Assembly (NCBI GenBank): GCA_964354485.1
Contig: CAYGZY010000192.1
Location: forward strand, 1 to 19,117
From: CAYGXH01 sp964354485
GTDB taxonomy: Bacteria; Bacteroidota; Ignavibacteria; UBA10030; SZUA-254
DNA length: 19,117 bases
Reading direction: 5' to 3'
Part shown: positions 14,703 through 19,117 of the stretch, piece by piece
How positions within the stretch are numbered: the first letter of the stretch is position 1
Layout: every line of letters starts with the position of its first letter
Position numbers and translations under genes: made by a program
The notes under the pieces: generated by a model
Told to the model about the DNA's origin: nothing
Seen by the model: only the letters and a program-made list of their open reading frames with translations
Databases searched by the model: none

Positions 14703-14930
14703 ATGCAGATGAAACATCAATTTACGGCTGTCATTGAGAGAGAGGACAATATGTACGTTGCTCTCTGTCCGGAACTTGATATAACCAGTCAGGGAGAAAG
14801 CGTTGAAGAGGCACGATCGAACCTTAAGGAGGCCATCGAATTGTTCTTTGAGACAGCCTCTCAAAAGGAGATCCGCGAACGTTCGCATGATGAGGTTTTC
14901 ATTACTCGTTTAGAGGTGGTTGTTGGTTAA
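14703..14930 (+). CDS. hicB: HicB-family antitoxin (intact, toxin partner broken)
   Basis: The 75-residue protein is the short form of HicB: KHQFTAVIEREDNMYVALCPELDITSQGESVEEARSNLKEAIELFFE is the partial RNase H-like fold that wraps the HicA toxin. It has no visible DNA-binding extension. AAGGA lies 9 nt before the ATG at 14703; a second ATG is at 14709. It has its own strong promoter, and its 3' end overlaps the first codons of the hicA remnant, the usual tight hicBA arrangement in the antitoxin-first order. Since the toxin is truncated, this antitoxin is probably an orphan now. Confidence 0.88.
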   Translation: MQMKHQFTAVIEREDNMYVALCPELDITSQGESVEEARSNLKEAIELFFETASQKEIRERSHDEVFITRLEVVVG

Positions 14931-15018
14931 GTTTCGAATCCTCTCAGGCAAGGAAGTCTGTCAGATCTTATCAAGACACGGTTTTCAAAATGTTTAACAG
15001 CGGGGGAGCCACATCATC
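14923..15018 (+). pseudogene. hicA: hicA toxin remnant, stopped and truncated
   Basis: A frame from TTG 14923, with GAGGTGG just upstream inside hicB, reads VKFRILSGKEVCQILSRHGFQNV, then TAA (14995-14997), then QRGSHII. This is the start of the HicA mRNA interferase, whose catalytic His lies in the GSH motif. The stop replaces the residue before QRGSH, where relatives have Arg or Lys. After HII the similarity ends at the stop codon of the convergent cytochrome lipoprotein gene, so the second half of the toxin (about 30-40 residues) is missing. Two independent lesions make it inactive. Confidence 0.8.
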
Positions 15019-15422
15019 TAATTATTCGCCGCACCCTCATTTATCCAATCCCGTATCCGATCGATATCTGTCTGAGATAAACTCCCACCCTGCGGCATTC
15101 GGGAACCGCAACTGGATCCCGATAATTTGAGATAAAGCACACTACTGTCGGCTTTCAGCGGCAGGACCCTCACCAATTGAGTACAGCTGGATTGAGCGGT
15201 AATGTTCACCAATTGACCATAACTGGCGCCTGCAGTCAGTGATAAATCTCCCTCTACCCCATGACATCCCGTACAACTACCATTAAAAATGGGTTGGACT
15301 TGTTGAGAGAATGAAATAACAGCCGGAGGGGATTCCATATCGATACCCTGATCGGTGCAGCCGCTAAGTAGTGACATCATGGTTACAACACATATAACCG
15401 CCGGCCGGATATGAATCATCAT
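15018..15422 (-). CDS. Mono-haem c-type cytochrome lipoprotein
   Basis: The 134-residue product from ATG 15422 has a signal peptide ending LLSGC (lipid-attached Cys22). The haem c site CTGCH is at 50-54, in FSQQVQPIFNGSCTGCHG. A distal Met candidate is Met109 in SRMPQGG, followed by LSQTDIDRIRDWINEGA, the usual last helix of small c-type cytochrome domains of the planctomycete-type group. Two extra Cys (80 and 105) may form a disulphide. A longer frame from GTG 15437 is less likely, because AAAGGG lies 6 nt before the ATG at 15422. It should be anchored on the periplasmic face of a membrane and carry electrons. It is downstream of the haem-barrel gene with only about 16 nt between them. Its stop lies at the end of the hicA remnant. 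Confidence 0.85.
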   Translation of the reverse strand: MMIHIRPAVICVVTMMSLLSGCTDQGIDMESPPAVISFSQQVQPIFNGSCTGCHGVEGDLSLTAGASYGQLVNITAQSSCTQLVRVLPLKADSSVLYLKLSGSSCGSRMPQGGSLSQTDIDRIRDWINEGAANN

Positions 15423-15438
15423 ACGCAACCCTTTCACT

Positions 15439-16506
15439 CTATAAGTAGAAATGTACTAAAATGTCAATTTCATTGTTTGATCTGTCAACTGGTTCCTCTA
15501 TGAGAAAACGGTACATTGGTCTGACCTCAACACCATTGATGGGAAAGAATTCCAGTCCGATGCAGTACCGGGTTTCTGATCCGGTTTTCACACCAGTATC
15601 AGAATCATAAAAATCGTACATGAGCTTCAGATCAACACCGTCTATGAGGAGATAATTCACTTCAATAAATGAAATGAATTCATTTGTTCCCAGGAGGGAT
15701 TTGTCTTTTTTAAAATCAATTTCACCATGTAAAGTGAGTTTCTCAAAGCTCATTCCTCCAAAACCACCTACCATAGTGAGTGGACCCCCGCGGAGATTAT
15801 TGTACCAGAAAGATCCGCCGAGAGAAAATTTTACATTATCGACATGGAATTTCATATCAAGTCTGGACGTTATTAAACGCATCTTCTCGTTAGAAAATGC
15901 TGATCCTTTAATACCATTATAGAGACCTACATTCCATGTCATGAAGGAGGGTGAAAAACCGACTTCAATACCGGTATCTTCCCTCCTGTTGTTGATAAAA
16001 TCCGTTTTAGATCTGATAAAATTTGTATGATCGTCTGTTTTTGTGCCGTACGCGGGTGTGAACCTGCCAACTTTGAAGTATCCGTTCGCAGGGAGCAGGT
16101 TCAATAAACCGAAGACTTCAAATCCCGAATACAATCCTTTGTTCAGGTAGACCATTACTTTTTTCGCCAGTTTAGCTGAGAGATAAATATTGCCCTGCAT
16201 CTGGTAAAACGAGTTTGTATGCGTCTCAGGACGATAGGAAAAGAGTGTTCGAAGATCCGTTCCGAAGCTGACTATATCGCTGAGCTCTGTGGTAAAGTTT
16301 TCAAGCGCCAGACTGTCATTCCACCCTCTCACCGGCAGGGTTCCTCGCGCATAGAGTGCAGAACCGTAGTAGGTACGCATACCACCCCCGTTAGGATCGA
16401 TATGGCAATTCTGACACGTAAGATTCGTCCGGACGGCAAAACGCGGGAGTGATAATCCTGTATGAGTAACCAGAATCAGGGTAAGTACCAATCGCATAGT
16501 GCTCAT
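15439..16506 (-). CDS. Outer-membrane beta-barrel with N-terminal CxxCH haem site
   Basis: The 355-residue product has a signal peptide (about 1-19). A single haem c attachment motif, C31-Q-N-C34-H35, follows at once in RFAVRTNLTCQNCHIDPNGGGMRTYYG. The rest alternates polar and hydrophobic residues with many aromatics and short turns, as in a porin-like beta-barrel (for example YFKVGRFTPAYGT, GIEVGFSPSFMTWNVGLYNG, FSLGGSFWYNNLRGG, GLEFFPINGVEVRPMYRF) and ends on a VHFYL strand. A one-haem cytochrome fused to a barrel is the plan of the iron-oxidation porin Cyc2, but similarity beyond the plan cannot be shown here. AAAGGG lies 6 nt before the ATG. The mono-haem lipoprotein gene follows directly, suggesting a small electron-transfer pair across the outer membrane. 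Confidence 0.78.
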   Translation of the reverse strand: MSTMRLVLTLILVTHTGLSLPRFAVRTNLTCQNCHIDPNGGGMRTYYGSALYARGTLPVRGWNDSLALENFTTELSDIVSFGTDLRTLFSYRPETHTNSFYQMQGNIYLSAKLAKKVMVYLNKGLYSGFEVFGLLNLLPANGYFKVGRFTPAYGTKTDDHTNFIRSKTDFINNRREDTGIEVGFSPSFMTWNVGLYNGIKGSAFSNEKMRLITSRLDMKFHVDNVKFSLGGSFWYNNLRGGPLTMVGGFGGMSFEKLTLHGEIDFKKDKSLLGTNEFISFIEVNYLLIDGVDLKLMYDFYDSDTGVKTGSETRYCIGLEFFPINGVEVRPMYRFLIEEPVDRSNNEIDILVHFYL

Positions 16507-16623
16507 CGTATCCCTTTCACTTATTTATCAGACATAATACTTAATATAATATAGATAATAGTCACAGTGTTATTAAAACGCAACTATAAAGTTATTAAAA
16601 AATTTTATACCTTACAGTATCTT
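16507..16623. promoter_or_regulatory. Shared AT-rich divergent promoter region
   Basis: The haem-barrel gene (minus) and the HEXXH protein gene (plus) diverge here. TATAAT occurs at about 16546 on the plus strand and TATTAT-like sequences on the minus strand, but no well-spaced -35 hexamer can be assigned to either. Confidence 0.3.
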
Positions 16624-17745
16624 ATGAGCTTAACCCAATTCTATAACTGCACTGCTCTATTGCTCGCTCTTACGTTCGGCGGCGTTTACGGGCAAACCAA
16701 TCCGAATTTCAATGTTACCCTGCTTGTCGATTACAGAGCGGTTGAACAGACAATCTCGCTGATCGAAGGTCAGTACGTATCCACATCCTCGGTCGCAGAA
16801 CTGCGGGGTAATAAAATAGCCGCCTCGACGGCCGGACTAATAGCCGGCAACAGATCCTTCCCGTTATTACTGCGGGATTACCTTGATTCTCTTCGATACA
16901 GCCAGATTATTAAAAACGATATATTTAACCTTGAAGATGTAAAACGCTCTTCGGTTGAGATCAGGGAACTTCTAAATGAACTCAAAATGAAGAACTTTGC
17001 CAGGCGCGTAACAGCCACAGTCGAGCAACTATTCCCTCCTGACGCTGAGATTTCCGTTTCCATTCCGGTGTACATTGTTGCCATCGGTCATGAAAACGCC
17101 GACGCTTTCGTCCGCCGCATCAAATGGTACGGTGAGAATTATCAGTTCGTCGGGGAGAACGAAGGCGAATTGACCATCGTCATCAATCTTACACAAGCGG
17201 TGCGCTATGGAAGACAGCTTGAAGACCGCTTCCTCTCACTGCTTGGTGTGGTTGCTCATGAAGTGTTCCATGCCTCCTTCAGTGCATACAAGGACCAATC
17301 GAGAACATGGCAGCAGTTTTACACCTTGCATACTAATCCGCTCGATAAACTTCTCGACCTTGTGCAGAACGAGGGTATTGCATACTACCTGTCCCTTGAT
17401 CAACAGGGAAAAGGTTCACTCCCCCGCGATTGGAACGACCGCATCCGTACAGCATTCTCAACATTCAATGCAAATGCACGAGAGCTTCTTTCGCGGAACC
17501 TTACCGCCGCTCGTATGTCTGAGATTCTCCGCAGTGCAAATTTAAGCGGGTACTGGGAAAGTTACGGCTCAATAGCAGGAATGGCGATCGCTCGTGAAAT
17601 TGATCTTCAACTTGGCAGATCCTTATTGATTGAAACTATTACAAAAGGGCCATACGAATTTTTCATTAAATACAACAAACTCGTGCAGGGCAATTCAAAT
17701 CTGCCGGTTCTCGACCCAGCAATCCTTCAAAATACCCGCGATTAA
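16624..17745 (+). CDS. Exported putative HEXXH zinc metallopeptidase (DUF5700-like)
   Basis: From ATG 16624 the product has 373 residues, with a signal peptide ending VYGQ. The zinc-binding helix is VVAHEVFHASF (His212, Glu213, His216), and a likely third ligand is Glu250 in NEGIAYYLS. This HEXXH plus NEG arrangement and the flanking helices fit the DUF5700/DUF2268-type putative proteases. The N-terminal ~150 residues contain a long helical region without a known motif. A frame from GTG 16567 would put 19 residues before the signal peptide, so the later ATG is preferred although neither has a clear Shine-Dalgarno. It is divergent from the haem-barrel operon. Substrate unknown. Confidence 0.72.
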   Translation: MSLTQFYNCTALLLALTFGGVYGQTNPNFNVTLLVDYRAVEQTISLIEGQYVSTSSVAELRGNKIAASTAGLIAGNRSFPLLLRDYLDSLRYSQIIKNDIFNLEDVKRSSVEIRELLNELKMKNFARRVTATVEQLFPPDAEISVSIPVYIVAIGHENADAFVRRIKWYGENYQFVGENEGELTIVINLTQAVRYGRQLEDRFLSLLGVVAHEVFHASFSAYKDQSRTWQQFYTLHTNPLDKLLDLVQNEGIAYYLSLDQQGKGSLPRDWNDRIRTAFSTFNANARELLSRNLTAARMSEILRSANLSGYWESYGSIAGMAIAREIDLQLGRSLLIETITKGPYEFFIKYNKLVQGNSNLPVLDPAILQNTRD

Positions 17746-17816
17746 CGGATTTTTCAAAAATTTTTATCAAATTTTCCCCTTTTTTATTCATTTTTGTCAG
17801 TATATTTCATATTTTT

Positions 17817-17846
17817 TTGGAATTCCATAAAAAAATGTTGTATATT
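17817..17846 (+). promoter_or_regulatory. Possible promoter of the gene at 17945
   Basis: TTGGAA (17817-17822), 18 bp, then TATATT (17841-17846). This would give a leader of about 90 nt. The whole 17746-17944 spacer is T/A-rich on its left half. Confidence 0.35.
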
Positions 17847-17944
17847 CCACCTCAGAGGAAGAATCTATATTCCAATGGCTTGGGGAAATACCTTCAAGTA
17901 TAACGGTAATCAACTAATTCAATCACTAAGGAATTCAACTGTCG

Positions 17945-19117
17945 ATGAGTTTACATCTTTTTGATACAACAAAGGACCGTTTGAAGCAAGGCGTTCAGGG
18001 TTCCTTCCCATCGCATCTCATCGAAGAATTAAAATCGAAGGCACAGATCAAGCATTCGGTCGATGAGAGGCTCACGCGGCCATGGATCAGACACTTCTTT
18101 ATTATGCGATCCCTCAAGGATGAGTCAGTTGCTGACGACACAGTGGTACGCGATCACAATCTCCTTGATATTTTCAAGACAGCAATTCCGCTTACCGAGA
18201 ATTCTTTTACTGAGAGCTCGATGAGTTCATGGAGGATGTTTCTGGATACTTCATTTCGGGATCCTGAAACGCACTGGTACAGCGGAATCAAAAAAATACT
18301 GAACCACGATCGCTTCTATGCCGCGATTGAACAGCTTGAAATAGAAATGCCCGCATCTAACCCTCAGCGTCATCTTCAGTTTTATGATCACCATAAAACC
18401 TTACGGCGCATCCCGCGCATACCGATAAAGCTTTTCTTTGCTCTCCCTGGAAATGAAAAAGAGAAGCTCATCGAAATCCTCTCGCAGGCAGTCAATAACA
18501 ATCCTCATAATCTTGATGTCGCACTTCTCGCCTACGCGTTTTTCAAAGCATGGGACCGGACATCCGATTTTCTCGAACTTGCTAGAACCGAAAACCGTTT
18601 CGATCTGGAAGAATGGTACTTCTGGGCTGAGAACGACCTTCTGAGTGTTGGTCTTCTGAGGCGCGATTCGCGCGACTACGTTACATCGTTCCTAATATAT
18701 GACCGTGCGACCGTCACTTCCGTAGATTTCAAAGAAGTCGCGGACTGGTTTCTGAAGGAGAGCGAGTTCAAATCTGCATTTCATTTTTACTGGAGGGCAA
18801 AGGAATTTGAAATAGCGACGGAGCTTCTCCAGAACATAAGTGTAAGGGAATATGCAGAGCTGACGAACCTTCGCCGTATTTCCAAGGGTGAAATACCTCT
18901 CGATCCGACCGGAGATCATTCCCGCTTCGCATCCATGTATCAGGAAGAAATGGAAACGATAAGGGGTTTCGCACGGATCCGCGCTGCTGAGACATACCGG
19001 GAAGTGACCGTAAAAGCACGTCAGCATTTCGACAGGGAAACGATTGAAACCAAGTATGCATTCGGAGAACTCACGGAAGATGAGTACGGCCGCCTCATCC
19101 GACAAATTCAGGAGAGG
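17945..19117 (+). CDS. Unrecognised mostly helical protein, N-terminal 391 residues (runs off right edge)
   Basis: The frame is open from ATG 17945 to the window edge (391 codons), with codon use like the neighbouring host genes. The product is soluble, charged and largely helical, with no signal peptide or membrane segment. Residues ~160-310 look like tandem helix pairs of the TPR or HEAT sort (LIEILSQAVNNNPHNLDVALLAYAFFKAW, then FKSAFHFYWRAKEFEIATELLQ). Near the edge YAFGELTEDEYGRLIRQIQE resembles a SHOCT-like short helix pair, which often ends proteins, so the gene may be nearly complete. AAGGA lies 12 nt before the ATG, which is rather far. I do not recognise the family. Confidence 0.8.
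   Translation, partial: MSLHLFDTTKDRLKQGVQGSFPSHLIEELKSKAQIKHSVDERLTRPWIRHFFIMRSLKDESVADDTVVRDHNLLDIFKTAIPLTENSFTESSMSSWRMFLDTSFRDPETHWYSGIKKILNHDRFYAAIEQLEIEMPASNPQRHLQFYDHHKTLRRIPRIPIKLFFALPGNEKEKLIEILSQAVNNNPHNLDVALLAYAFFKAWDRTSDFLELARTENRFDLEEWYFWAENDLLSVGLLRRDSRDYVTSFLIYDRATVTSVDFKEVADWFLKESEFKSAFHFYWRAKEFEIATELLQNISVREYAELTNLRRISKGEIPLDPTGDHSRFASMYQEEMETIRGFARIRAAETYREVTVKARQHFDRETIETKYAFGELTEDEYGRLIRQIQER

Overview
The window looks like a chromosomal contig from a bacterium of moderate GC, most plausibly in the Bacteroidota/Ignavibacteria side of the FCB group. The reasons are secreted and outer-membrane proteins typical of that group (an M14 peptidase, lipoproteins, a beta-barrel, a likely DUF5700-type protease) and the relatedness of PriA, DUF971 and the cold-shock protein. 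The host genes mostly have Shine-Dalgarno sites, and three upstream regions carry sigma70-like TTG(T/N)-17 bp-TA-rich promoters. This assignment is inference; no rRNA or tRNA is present. No integrase, transposase or CRISPR array was seen.

Layout. 1-4948: a minus-strand partial GspE/PilB-type ATPase; a minus-strand pair (DUF971 protein followed by a two-TM protein with a degenerate histidine-kinase dimerisation segment); divergent priA; and a convergent cold-shock gene with its own terminator. 4949-5416 has no protein gene but holds a long-range, plus-strand-favoured RNA fold of about 190 nt. 5417-9542 is a plus-strand cluster: a broken Mut7-C PIN-like nuclease gene, an adenosine-specific kinase, a RidA-family lipoprotein, and a large secreted M14 peptidase with a C-terminal GATase1-like domain. 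9594-11331 is an orphan urocanase (hutU) with its own promoter.

11332-15018 is an accessory region. It begins with an AT-rich nitronate monooxygenase-like gene bounded by an exact 10-bp inverted repeat (GTTAGGCGAA / TTCGCCTAAC). The right copy starts an attC-like site, so this is the signature of an integron gene cassette. Next is an AT-rich ada methyltransferase gene with a Bacteroidota-style promoter (TTG-N20-TAGCTTTG) and no Shine-Dalgarno site, suggesting import. Then come a GIY-YIG/DUF4357 pseudogene with two stops and one frameshift, and a hicBA toxin-antitoxin locus in which hicB is intact and hicA is stopped and truncated.

15018-16506 is a minus-strand operon of two haem-binding exported proteins: an outer-membrane beta-barrel with an N-terminal CxxCH site, and a CxxCH lipoprotein. 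It may be an electron-transfer module. 16624-17745 is a divergent exported HEXXH metallopeptidase, and 17945-19117 is an unrecognised protein running off the end.

The most interesting items are the attC-bounded cassette, the haem-barrel/lipoprotein pair, the structured RNA candidate, and the lipoprotein form of RidA coupled to a secreted peptidase. Three accessory or nuclease genes (Mut7-C, GIY-YIG, hicA) are broken, which points to gene decay around the accessory region.
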